Shown: positions 1-5,922, counted from the stretch's first letter. The stretch is 5,922 nucleotides of DNA from Bacteroidota bacterium (GCA_006226555.1 SBGS01000168.1:1-5922), one strand, 5' to 3'. Numbers and translations are program-made. The notes: generated from the sequence alone by a model not told the origin.

Positions 1-971
1 GCAAGGTCCTCAAAAAGATATTCTCCTACGAGACAAGCGTGCCAGGATGTACCACAGGCAACCATAATAATCCTGTTCGCCTGGATCATTTTTTGCTCAT
101 AATCCTTTATACCGCCGAGAGAAACCCATCCTTCGTCTGCATTTAGTCGTCCTCTGAAACAATCTTCGATCGAACGAGGTTGCTCGTGGATCTCCTTAAG
201 CATGAAGTGGTCATAACCACCTTTTTCCAGAGCTTCTAATTGTAGTTCCAATTCTTGCACGTATGGAGTCTTTTCGACGTCATCAATGCTGTATAATTTC
301 AATTCTTTGTTCGGACGAATAACTGCGATCTCTTCGTCATTCATATAAACCACCTTCTTTGTGTACTCCACAATAGGAGTAGCGTCGGATGCAAGGTAAA
401 AATCACCGTCATGACCGATTCCTACAACAAGAGGAGAGCTCTTACGCGCAGCGATCAACTTATCTGGCTCATCACTTGACATTACTACGATGGCGTACGC
501 ACCAACAACTTGCTGCAATGCTAAACGAACAGATTCTCCGAGCTTAGTACCCGAGTTCTTCATGATATCCTCGATGAGATATCCTAATACTTCGGTATCG
601 GTATCGCTCTTAAATTCATATCCCTTGCGAATAAGTTCTTTTTTGATAGAATCATAATTCTCAATGATACCATTGTGGATAATCGCGATCTTACCGCTTG
701 CGGAATAATGTGGGTGGGCATTGCGATCACTTGGCGCACCGTGCGTCGCCCAACGGGTGTGTCCGATCCCTACATTTCCGGAAATATCTTTGTCAGCAGA
801 GAACTCTTCCAAGTTCGCTACTTTACCTTGTTTTTTATAAACGTTTAGCTTATCGTTATGCAACAATGCGATCCCGGCACTGTCATACCCTCGATATTCA
901 AGGCGTTTTAAGCCCTTAACAATTATGGGATAAGCCTCTTTTTGTCCAATATACGCTACAATTCCACACAT
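1..971 (-). CDS. glmS: Glutamine--fructose-6-phosphate aminotransferase (isomerizing), N-terminal 323 residues; C-terminus beyond window
   Basis: This enzyme converts fructose-6-phosphate and glutamine to glucosamine-6-phosphate and glutamate in the cytoplasm, the first committed step towards UDP-GlcNAc for peptidoglycan and lipid A. My translation from the ATG at 971 begins MCGIVAYIG, giving the N-terminal nucleophile Cys2 of class II glutamine amidotransferases. GHTRWATHG (residues 70-78) and HNGIIENY (99-106) supply the glutamine-site Arg73, Asn100 and Gly101, and SDTDTE (122-127) the conserved Asp. After the glutaminase domain (about 1-225) come the linker motif KEIHEQPRSI (259-268) and the first SIS sugar-isomerase domain, starting at ACGTSWHA (305-312). 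The family is usually about 610 residues, so roughly half is visible and the reading frame is open to the edge. The start lies three bases after the DUF4270 stop (TGA-TCT-ATG), which implies co-transcription and leaves no room for a glmS ribozyme or its own promoter. Identification is firm. Confidence 0.98.
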   Translation of the reverse strand, partial: MCGIVAYIGQKEAYPIIVKGLKRLEYRGYDSAGIALLHNDKLNVYKKQGKVANLEEFSADKDISGNVGIGHTRWATHGAPSDRNAHPHYSASGKIAIIHNGIIENYDSIKKELIRKGYEFKSDTDTEVLGYLIEDIMKNSGTKLGESVRLALQQVVGAYAIVVMSSDEPDKLIAARKSSPLVVGIGHDGDFYLASDATPIVEYTKKVVYMNDEEIAVIRPNKELKLYSIDDVEKTPYVQELELQLEALEKGGYDHFMLKEIHEQPRSIEDCFRGRLNADEGWVSLGGIKDYEQKMIQANRIIMVACGTSWHACLVGEYLFEDL

Positions 972-974
972 AGA

Positions 975-2294
975 TCAATATTCTGTAAACACGATTGAAA
1001 ACTTAGGTTTTTCCTTGTTTGTCGTGTTTGGTCCATTAAAGATAATGCGATCACCTGATGTTATAAAAAGTACCGGAGAAATTATTAACTCCGTGTTTTC
1101 AATTTCTCCTGAAAGCACAGCCTGAACCCAGGATCTAAGATCAATCACAAATGCTTTTTTAGTGATATCATATGATCCGAGATTACCTATTCCGTAGTAT
1201 TGGGGATCATCTGCCGCAATACGTGTCGCAACCGAAATATCTGATCCGGGGCTGTATTTTGTCCCGGTTTGATATTGAATTGGTAGCTCAAGTGTCGCTT
1301 TGTGAACGACAACATTCTTTGGGAGGTTGTTTATACCTGGAATTTGAACGATCGCTCTGCTGCTAAATGACTGAGCATAAAATTCTGTCTGACCTGAAAT
1401 GGTATCGTTGATCACAGTTTCTACTTGAGTCGCCGTATTATCTACATCCACATGATTAAAGTCCGCACAAGAAGAATTGATAACCAGATCGAATGATTTT
1501 GAAACTCCATCCTGTGTGTAATACATCGTTAGCTTTGAAGCAGGATCATTTAGGTTGAAGTAAAATAATCCGCCTTCATCCGGAGATTGAATTCCGTTAT
1601 TGGTTCTGATGTGAAGACCTTTAAAGTATTCGACGAAAGCCTCATTGGAAGCAAAAGTTGTAGGATTATTGGTAGCCTCAAGGATCATATTTTTGGCCAT
1701 GTTGGTATCCAAATATATCCTGATTTGTGCGTCCACAGTATCTGTTCCAATAACCGTAATCGTCTGAGGGTCGAAATCGATTACTTCCTTCCCGGGTTCA
1801 ACTAAGTTGAACCCTGTGGTGCTTTTTGTTGTAAATGCGTAATATGTGCTATCTAAAGAAAGACCATTTGCGTCATTGATCTCGAATACTTCAACCGTCT
1901 GTGGCCCTACTTCTCCATAGTAACCAATGTATTCCAGACCAAGTACGAAGGAGTCCATTACGATTGTATTAACATCTCCGAAGTTTGGATTAACACCTGA
2001 AAGCCTGAATTGTGTATAGATTTCTGAGTTAACTTTTCCGAACACTGGATCGTTGTATGATCCAAGAATAGCGAATGCCGGGTTGTCAGTGATCACCGAA
2101 TCTTCTCGAATGGTAAAAGTTGTCAAAGAAAATGTATCGACTCCCCCGGAGTTTAATAAGGATGTCTGGTCAATCGTATTCTCACCTAAATTATGACTCT
2201 TCTTCTTACAAGAGGAGAAGGCAACGATCAGTAATAAAAAAGTAGCGGAAAGAACAAATCCTTTCCGCCACCCTGTAGATGTATTTGCAATCAT
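975..2294 (-). CDS. DUF4270 family lipoprotein (439 aa), function unknown
   Basis: This is an exported lipoprotein of the DUF4270 family, which is typical of Bacteroidota and has no established biochemical function. From the ATG at 2294 the protein has a classic lipoprotein signal peptide: a charged N-region (WRKG), a hydrophobic core (FVLSATFLLLIVAF) and a lipobox ending SSC, with the lipidated Cys at residue 29. The mature protein starts CKKKS, without the acidic stretch typical of the Bacteroidota surface-export signal, so a periplasm-facing location is my inference. A family-like segment LGSYNDPVFGKV follows about 50 residues after the Cys; the rest looks beta-rich, and the end KPKFSIVFTEY resembles other members. 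The frame could extend to a TTG at 2318, but that would overlap the upstream gene by 23 bases and lengthen the signal peptide. The ATG, one base after the upstream stop (TAA-C-ATG), is preferred. It lies between the GT5-like gene and glmS, so it is probably translated from the same transcript and may act in envelope biogenesis. Confidence 0.9.
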   Translation of the reverse strand: MIANTSTGWRKGFVLSATFLLLIVAFSSCKKKSHNLGENTIDQTSLLNSGGVDTFSLTTFTIREDSVITDNPAFAILGSYNDPVFGKVNSEIYTQFRLSGVNPNFGDVNTIVMDSFVLGLEYIGYYGEVGPQTVEVFEINDANGLSLDSTYYAFTTKSTTGFNLVEPGKEVIDFDPQTITVIGTDTVDAQIRIYLDTNMAKNMILEATNNPTTFASNEAFVEYFKGLHIRTNNGIQSPDEGGLFYFNLNDPASKLTMYYTQDGVSKSFDLVINSSCADFNHVDVDNTATQVETVINDTISGQTEFYAQSFSSRAIVQIPGINNLPKNVVVHKATLELPIQYQTGTKYSPGSDISVATRIAADDPQYYGIGNLGSYDITKKAFVIDLRSWVQAVLSGEIENTELIISPVLFITSGDRIIFNGPNTTNKEKPKFSIVFTEY

Positions 2295-2295
2295 G

Positions 2296-3117
2296 TTATA
2301 TGAGTACTTCTGCTTCAATTACTTTATCTAAGAAACTCGAGATTTCTTTATTCTGATGTTCTTCTGCAACGAAGTCAATTTTGTTGCACGTGGCTTCATC
2401 AAATATTGCTCGCATTTCGTCGCTGAGCTCATTGTTCATAACGATCAAACCATCAGCGTATTTTATCGAGTTACGAATAACTGATGCATGGTCTGTGTCA
2501 GTGAATGCCTCAACGATTTCATCCGAAAAGCCGTCAAACTTAAGCTTTTCAGCTAAGCGACTGTCCCAATTTGTGTTAAATCCGTCGTTGTATAGATTGT
2601 AAACCACCTTCGTGTTCGTGAAATGAGGGTCGTTTTTATAGTATTCTTTCAAATACAATGGCATCAATGATGTTAAATATCCATTACAATGAATCACATC
2701 CGGCTGCCATCCAAGCTTTTTAACCGTTTCCAAAACTCCACGTACGAAGAACATCGATCGTTCGTCATTATCGGTGTGCTCCTTACCTTTTTCATCGTTT
2801 AGCGTAGTTTTTCTTTTGAAATATTCTTCGTTATCGATGAAATACACCTGCATACGTGCTGCAGAGATAGAAGCAACTTTGATGATCAATGGATGATCTG
2901 TGTCGTCAATGATCAAATTCATACCGGATAAACGGATCACTTCATGTAATTGGTGTCTTCTTTCATTGATCACACCGTAACGCGGCATAAAAACTCGAAT
3001 TTCTTTCCCGCTCTCCTGTATCCCTTGAGCCAGATTTCTTACCGAAGTTGCAATTTCTGATTTCGGCAGGAATGGTGCAATCTCTTGTGAGACGAATAGG
3101 ACTTTCTTTTTCTCCAT
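2296..3117 (-). CDS. GT5 glycogen/starch synthase-like protein, N-terminal domain only (273 aa), catalytic motifs degenerate
   Basis: The protein resembles the N-terminal Rossmann half of GT5 glycogen/starch synthases. KKVLFVSQEIAPF (4-16), IRVFMPRYG (40-48), PDVIH (139-143) and a YADGLIV segment (220-226) line up with family landmarks. At 273 residues it is about half the usual 470-500 and lacks the whole C-terminal GT-B domain that carries most of the nucleotide-sugar site. The glycine-rich KTGGL loop is replaced by PKSEIATS (18-25), the HDW motif after PDVxH is replaced by CNGY (144-147), and the IHN motif by YNLYN (173-177). The block INERRHQLHEVIRLSGMNL (50-68) resembles short homologues in other Bacteroidota, as I recall them, so this looks like an established subfamily rather than a recent truncation. 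Such proteins are often annotated as glycogen synthase; I doubt that activity. It is the first gene of the minus-strand operon and has a good promoter upstream. A regulatory or sugar-binding role is only inference. Confidence 0.85.
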   Translation of the reverse strand: MEKKKVLFVSQEIAPFLPKSEIATSVRNLAQGIQESGKEIRVFMPRYGVINERRHQLHEVIRLSGMNLIIDDTDHPLIIKVASISAARMQVYFIDNEEYFKRKTTLNDEKGKEHTDNDERSMFFVRGVLETVKKLGWQPDVIHCNGYLTSLMPLYLKEYYKNDPHFTNTKVVYNLYNDGFNTNWDSRLAEKLKFDGFSDEIVEAFTDTDHASVIRNSIKYADGLIVMNNELSDEMRAIFDEATCNKIDFVAEEHQNKEISSFLDKVIEAEVLI

Positions 3118-3142
3118 GAAGTGTTGTTTGATTTAAACGATA

Positions 3143-3173
3143 CAAAAATATAGAAAAAAAAGCGGAACTTCAA
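3143..3173 (-). promoter_or_regulatory. Bacteroidota-type promoter for the GT5-like/DUF4270/glmS operon
   Basis: On the minus strand, TTG (3173-3171) is followed after 20 bases by TATTTTTG (3150-3143), matching the Bacteroidota primary-sigma consensus TTG-N19-21-TAnnTTTG. The -7 box ends 25 bases before the ATG at 3117, predicting a short leader of about 20 bases. A/T-rich sequence could match by chance, but position and spacing both fit. Confidence 0.65.
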
Positions 3174-3183
3174 CAAAAACGGA

Positions 3184-3191
3184 TAGATTTG
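3184..3191 (+). promoter_or_regulatory. Bacteroidota-type -7 box for panC
   Basis: TAGATTTG is an exact match to the -7 consensus TAnnTTTG and ends 22 bases before the panC ATG. I see no convincing TTG -33 element at the expected distance, so this half-match is weaker than the divergent promoter. Its expected -33 region falls inside the spacer of the minus-strand promoter. Confidence 0.5.
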
Positions 3192-3213
3192 CCACTTCGT
3201 ACCAAGCCGAAAA

Positions 3214-4056
3214 ATGAGTTTAATACGTCGATTTACGCATGTTTCACCCCTTCAGGAATACCTACTGGAAAGAAGGGATGAAGGATTGATCGGTTTCGTA
3301 CCCACCATGGGTGCATTGCATGATGGGCACCTTTCACTAGTAGACAGAGCACTGGAAGAATGTGATACTGTTGTGATCAGTATTTTCGTAAATCCAAAGC
3401 AGTTCAACAATGCGCAGGATCTGGAAAAATATCCCAGGACAATAGAAAAAGACATTGAGCTGCTTGGTGATCGCGAGGTGGTGGTATTTCATCCTGAATT
3501 TTCGGATGTTTATCCCGATAAGGCCTATGAAGTAAAACTCGACCTAGGTAATATAGCGGATGTAATGGAGGGAAAGTTCCGTCCGGGACATTTTGATGGA
3601 GTAGTAACCGTTGTTTCTCGTCTATTCGATATAGTAAACCCCGATATGGCTTACTTTGGAGAAAAGGATTATCAGCAATTGGCGGTCATTCACCGCATGG
3701 TAGAAGTTCAGGAAAGATTAGTAGAGGTTGTACCATGTCCTATTTTGAGAGAGGAATCCGGTCTTGCAATGAGTAGTCGAAACATGCTCCTTTCTTATGA
3801 GGATAAGACTAAGGCTAGCGGTATTTATCGTTTGTTAAATGAAGCCATTCAACGAATCGATGAGCGTTCTCCTAAATTGTTGGCTGATGAATTGCGTGCG
3901 GAATTTACTTCAGAAGGGTTTGATCTTGAGTATATTGACATTACTCATCCGCTAACATTGGAGACGCTTCACAACGAATGGGTAGATGGGGCACGTATCT
4001 TTATTGCATGTTATATCGGAGGTGTTCGTTTGATCGACAATATTGCAGTTAAATAG
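3214..4056 (+). CDS. panC: Pantothenate synthetase (pantoate--beta-alanine ligase)
   Basis: This enzyme condenses pantoate with beta-alanine, using ATP via a pantoyl-adenylate, to give pantothenate for coenzyme A synthesis; it is cytoplasmic and normally a dimer. At 280 residues it has the usual family length. The nucleotidyltransferase signature is VPTMGALHDGHLSLV (29-43) with the HxxxH-type His35 and His39. It is followed by FVNPKQF (58-64), KFRPGHFDGVVTVV (121-134), FGEKDYQQ (148-155) with the ATP-binding Lys, and LAMSSRN (184-190), the KMSKS equivalent with the Ser and Arg that contact ATP. The residue before the GLAMSSRN stretch is Ser182, where many homologues have Asp; this varies in the family and I expect an active enzyme. 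The ATG at 3214 gives the typical N-terminus; no Shine-Dalgarno is visible, as is usual in this phylum. panD follows 52 bases downstream and provides its beta-alanine substrate. Confidence 0.97.
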   Translation: MSLIRRFTHVSPLQEYLLERRDEGLIGFVPTMGALHDGHLSLVDRALEECDTVVISIFVNPKQFNNAQDLEKYPRTIEKDIELLGDREVVVFHPEFSDVYPDKAYEVKLDLGNIADVMEGKFRPGHFDGVVTVVSRLFDIVNPDMAYFGEKDYQQLAVIHRMVEVQERLVEVVPCPILREESGLAMSSRNMLLSYEDKTKASGIYRLLNEAIQRIDERSPKLLADELRAEFTSEGFDLEYIDITHPLTLETLHNEWVDGARIFIACYIGGVRLIDNIAVK

Positions 4057-4081
4057 CCTCTCCGTTTCCTAAAAATAATCG

Positions 4082-4089
4082 TAACTTCG
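4082..4089 (+). promoter_or_regulatory. Possible internal promoter -7 box ahead of panD
   Basis: TAACTTCG in the 52-base panC-panD gap matches TAnnTTTG except for one T-to-C change, and ends 19 bases before the panD ATG, giving a predicted leader of about 13 bases. There is no good -33 TTG at 19-21 bases upstream. If real, panD and the envelope genes after it could be transcribed independently of panC. Confidence 0.35.
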
Positions 4090-4108
4090 CGCCAAATCGA
4101 ACTGGAAA

Positions 4109-4459
4109 ATGTTGATACAGGTTGTAAAATCGAAGATTCACCGTGTAAAGGTTACACAAGCTGATCTGAATTACATTGGTAGTGTTACCATCGATGAGGA
4201 TCTCATGGATGCCGCAAATATTGTGGAGGGTGAAAGAGTTCAGATCGTGAACATTAATAATGGTGAGCGTATCGAAACGTATGTTATCAAAGGAGATCGT
4301 CAAACCGGAACAATTTGTTTGAATGGTCCTGCTGCAAGAAGAGTTGCAGTTGGTGATGTGATCATTATCATCGGTTACGGATTTATGGATTTTGAAGAGG
4401 CTAAATCATTCAAACCATCGTTGGTATTTCCTAATGAGGAGACCAATCTAATCGACTAA
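4109..4459 (+). CDS. panD: Aspartate 1-decarboxylase precursor (pyruvoyl-dependent)
   Basis: PanD decarboxylates L-aspartate to beta-alanine, the co-substrate of PanC encoded just upstream. It is made as a proenzyme that self-cleaves between Gly and Ser, and the Ser becomes the N-terminal pyruvoyl cofactor of the alpha chain. Here the cleavage site is Gly24-Ser25 within NYIGSVTI (21-28), exactly at the canonical position. Lys9, His11, Arg54, Thr57, Tyr58 and Asn72 are all in register with the characterised enzyme, and NGPAARR (72-78) is the usual conserved loop. At 116 residues the length is normal for this small barrel-fold tetramer subunit. The ATG at 4109 is the only start giving the standard N-terminus MLIQVVKSKIH; weak purine-rich sequence precedes it. 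It lies 52 bases after panC, and the next gene starts two bases after its stop. Maturation usually needs no partner outside the PanM-containing enterobacteria, and no panM-like gene is seen here. Confidence 0.98.
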   Translation: MLIQVVKSKIHRVKVTQADLNYIGSVTIDEDLMDAANIVEGERVQIVNINNGERIETYVIKGDRQTGTICLNGPAARRVAVGDVIIIIGYGFMDFEEAKSFKPSLVFPNEETNLID

Positions 4460-4461
4460 GA

Positions 4462-5427
4462 TTGAAAGCAAAATTCTTTAAGGCACTGAAGATCATTATT
4501 CCAATTGGAATTGGTGTTTATCTGTCATGGTATTTCATCAGTGGATTATCCAAAGAAGAATTACAGCAAACAAAGGATGCCTTTTTCGAAGCGAATTACT
4601 TCTGGGTGATCATGAGCTTACTTATTGCTTTGCTTAGTCACTTTAGTCGCGCTTATAGATGGAGATTCCTACTTGAAGCACTCGGTTATAAGACTAAACT
4701 TTCCCACTCGTTTCATGCTGTAATGTCGGGATACGTGATAAATTTCACTGTTCCAAGATCGGGAGAGATCGCCAGAGCAGGTTTAATGAGCTCTGCGGAA
4801 AATATCCCGTTTGAAAAATCATTCGGAACGATAGTAGCTGAACGGGTAGTGGATGTGCTAATGCTTGGAGTGATCGTATTGATATCAGGGTATTTACAGA
4901 CCGACACGGAAGAATTCAAAGCGATCACAGCAAGGGAGAATGAAGGTGGTAGCTCAATCCTTTTATATGTTCTGTCAATAGGTGGCGTAATCGGATTAGC
5001 AGCGCTGATCGCATTTTTGAAGATCCCGAAATTCAAGGCTTTTGTACTGGAAAAATTACTCGGCTTTTGGGAAGGATTAAAGTCGATATGGAAGATGAAG
5101 AAGAAATGGTGGTTCGTCTTTCATACACTTGTCATTTGGATCTGCTATGTTGGTATGTTCTGGGTGTCCGGCCAGATATTTGAAGAAACGAGCGATATGC
5201 CGATCGGATGTATGTTTGGGGCTTTTGTCGTTGGTGCTGCGGCGATCGCACTTTTGCCTGGAGGGATGGGAGCGTACCCGGCGTGGGTAACTGCGGTACT
5301 CGCCTTATACGGCATTAACTTCGCTGCATTCGGCATTTTTGTCTGGGTAGCTCAAACTGCTTTGTTGGTTGTTTTTGGACTGATTTCCCTATTTTTAATT
5401 CAGCGAAGTATAAAAACACCTAAGTAA
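4462..5427 (+). CDS. Polytopic membrane protein, lysylphosphatidylglycerol synthase TM / flippase-like (UPF0104) family, TTG start
   Basis: This 321-residue inner-membrane protein resembles the PF03706 family (the membrane half of MprF and free-standing YbhN-like proteins), linked in some members to lipid flipping. Hydrophobic segments lie near residues 8-27, 46-62, 85-97, 125-146, 165-186, 216-236, 248-266, 272-288 and 290-313. Conserved-looking features are HFSRAYRWRFLLEALGY (60-76), NFTVPRSGEIARAG (94-107) with its charged Arg-Ser-Gly-Glu, AERVVDVLML (126-135) and LPGGMGAYPAW (265-275). There is no aminoacyl-transferase domain, so it is not a full MprF. The start must be TTG at 4462: the frame has a stop at 4435-4437 and no ATG or GTG between that and codon 49, and a later start would lose the first membrane segment. 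It begins two bases after panD and overlaps the next gene by one base, implying translational coupling. Adjacency to a heptose gene suggests an envelope lipid or glycolipid role (inference); the substrate is unknown. Confidence 0.88.
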   Translation: MKAKFFKALKIIIPIGIGVYLSWYFISGLSKEELQQTKDAFFEANYFWVIMSLLIALLSHFSRAYRWRFLLEALGYKTKLSHSFHAVMSGYVINFTVPRSGEIARAGLMSSAENIPFEKSFGTIVAERVVDVLMLGVIVLISGYLQTDTEEFKAITARENEGGSSILLYVLSIGGVIGLAALIAFLKIPKFKAFVLEKLLGFWEGLKSIWKMKKKWWFVFHTLVIWICYVGMFWVSGQIFEETSDMPIGCMFGAFVVGAAAIALLPGGMGAYPAWVTAVLALYGINFAAFGIFVWVAQTALLVVFGLISLFLIQRSIKTPK

Positions 5428-5922
5428 TGGATCATCTTGCTGTCATACAATCAAAGATATGCGACAAAGAAGAAGCTTTGCGCGTTATCAATGGATGGAG
5501 ACTAAGGGGAGATAAAATAGTATTTACGAACGGTTGCTTCGATATCTTACATACTGGTCATGTAACTTATCTGGCTAAAACTGCAGATGAAGGAAATCGA
5601 CTGGTACTTGGTCTCAATACGGATGCATCGGTTAAGCGACAAGGAAAAGGAGAGGAGAGACCGATCAACAAACAAGATTCCAGAGCGATCGTTATAGCCT
5701 CACTACATGTGGTAGATCTTGTTGTCTTCTTCGATGGTGATACACCATTGGATCTGATCAAATATTTGCAGCCGGATGTTCTAGCGAAAGGTGCAGATTA
5801 TGACCCATCTTGTATGGATGAGACGGATAAACGTTACATCGTAGGCTCCAAGGAAGTAAAAGCATACGGAGGAAAAGTGGTTGCTATCCCACTTGTAGAA
5901 GGATTTAGCACTACAAATCTCA
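5427..5922 (+). CDS. rfaE2: D-glycero-beta-D-manno-heptose 1-phosphate adenylyltransferase (RfaE2/HldC type), last few residues beyond window
   Basis: The enzyme transfers AMP from ATP to heptose-1-phosphate, giving the ADP-heptose precursor used in the LPS inner core. The ATG at 5427 overlaps the preceding stop (TAATG). The 165 visible residues show the cytidylyltransferase-like fold: KIVFTNGCFDILHTGHVTYL (30-49) with the HxGH nucleotide site at His42-His45, LGLNTDASVKR (61-71), RPINKQDSRA (78-87), DVLAKGADY (117-125), IVGS (138-141) and GFSTTNL (159-165). The GFSTTN stretch normally lies just before the C-terminus, so the gene is nearly complete. It is a free-standing adenylyltransferase without the N-terminal kinase domain of bifunctional HldE, so a separate kinase should be encoded elsewhere. 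A related glycerol-3-phosphate cytidylyltransferase (TagD) shares the fold, but the length and the RPIN and GADY motifs favour the heptose enzyme. The segment between GADY and IVGS (126-137) is longer than in the enterobacterial enzyme, as I recall is usual in Bacteroidota. Confidence 0.92.
   Translation, partial: MDHLAVIQSKICDKEEALRVINGWRLRGDKIVFTNGCFDILHTGHVTYLAKTADEGNRLVLGLNTDASVKRQGKGEERPINKQDSRAIVIASLHVVDLVVFFDGDTPLDLIKYLQPDVLAKGADYDPSCMDETDKRYIVGSKEVKAYGGKVVAIPLVEGFSTTNL

Noticed and set aside
698..919. A 73-codon open frame on the plus strand
   Set aside because: It is entirely antisense to the strongly conserved glmS glutaminase domain and its product is rich in Arg, His and Cys without family features.
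972..974. glmS ribozyme or riboswitch upstream of glmS
   Set aside because: Only three bases separate glmS from the preceding gene, and the upstream sequence is coding DUF4270; the ribozyme is also typical of Gram-positive bacteria.
2295..2318. Longer N-terminus of the DUF4270 protein from a TTG at 2318
   Set aside because: It would need a TTG start and a 23-base overlap with the upstream gene, and adds eight residues to an already complete lipoprotein signal peptide; the ATG at 2294 fits better.
2963..3145. A 60-codon minus-strand frame starting upstream of the GT5-like gene
   Set aside because: It overlaps the N-terminal coding region of the GT5-like gene in another frame, begins within the predicted -7 box, and has no recognisable protein features.
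4049..4303. An 84-codon minus-strand frame opposite panD
   Set aside because: panD on the opposite strand has all canonical residues in place; the antisense frame is a by-product of its codon pattern.
4713..5036. A 107-codon minus-strand frame opposite the membrane protein gene, and a similar one at 5145-5336
   Set aside because: Both are antisense to a convincing polytopic membrane protein; their Ser/Pro/Ile/Ala-rich products are typical shadows of hydrophobic coding sequence.
5240..5247. GCGATCGC, the octamer known as HIP1 in cyanobacteria
   Set aside because: A single copy inside coding sequence, in a window with many GATC sites and a clear Bacteroidota gene content, carries no HIP1 meaning.

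Overview
The window comes from the chromosome of a member of the Bacteroidota, most likely of the Flavobacteriales type. Four things point there: a DUF4270 lipoprotein (a family essentially confined to this phylum), the gene order truncated GT5-like protein / DUF4270 / glmS diverging from panC / panD, promoter-like boxes matching the Bacteroidota -7 consensus TAnnTTTG, and the near absence of Shine-Dalgarno sequences. Coding density is very high: the only non-coding stretches longer than a few bases are a 96-bp divergent intergenic region (3118-3213) and a 52-bp gap (4057-4108). I see no RNA genes, mobile elements, CRISPR arrays or clear terminators.

Left arm (minus strand, read from 3117 down to 1): a 273-residue protein resembling only the N-terminal half of GT5 glycogen/starch synthases and lacking the family's substrate-binding motifs; a DUF4270 lipoprotein starting one base after it; and glmS starting three bases after that and running off the left edge. 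This tight packing implies one transcript linking amino-sugar precursor synthesis (glucosamine-6-phosphate for peptidoglycan and LPS) with an exported lipoprotein of unknown role and a probably non-canonical glycosyltransferase-like protein.

Right arm (plus strand, 3214 to the right edge): panC and panD, which make pantothenate (coenzyme A precursor) from pantoate and aspartate-derived beta-alanine; a polytopic membrane protein of the LPG-synthase-TM/flippase-like family that must start with TTG, two bases after panD; and an rfaE2/hldC-type heptose-1-phosphate adenylyltransferase whose ATG overlaps the preceding stop codon (TAATG). The last few residues of that enzyme lie beyond the window. 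The right arm therefore joins cofactor synthesis to envelope functions.

The window is mostly conserved core genome. The less understood parts are the degenerate GT5-like protein, its coupling to DUF4270 and glmS, and the flippase-like protein between panD and the heptose gene. I found no evidence of a wholly new system.
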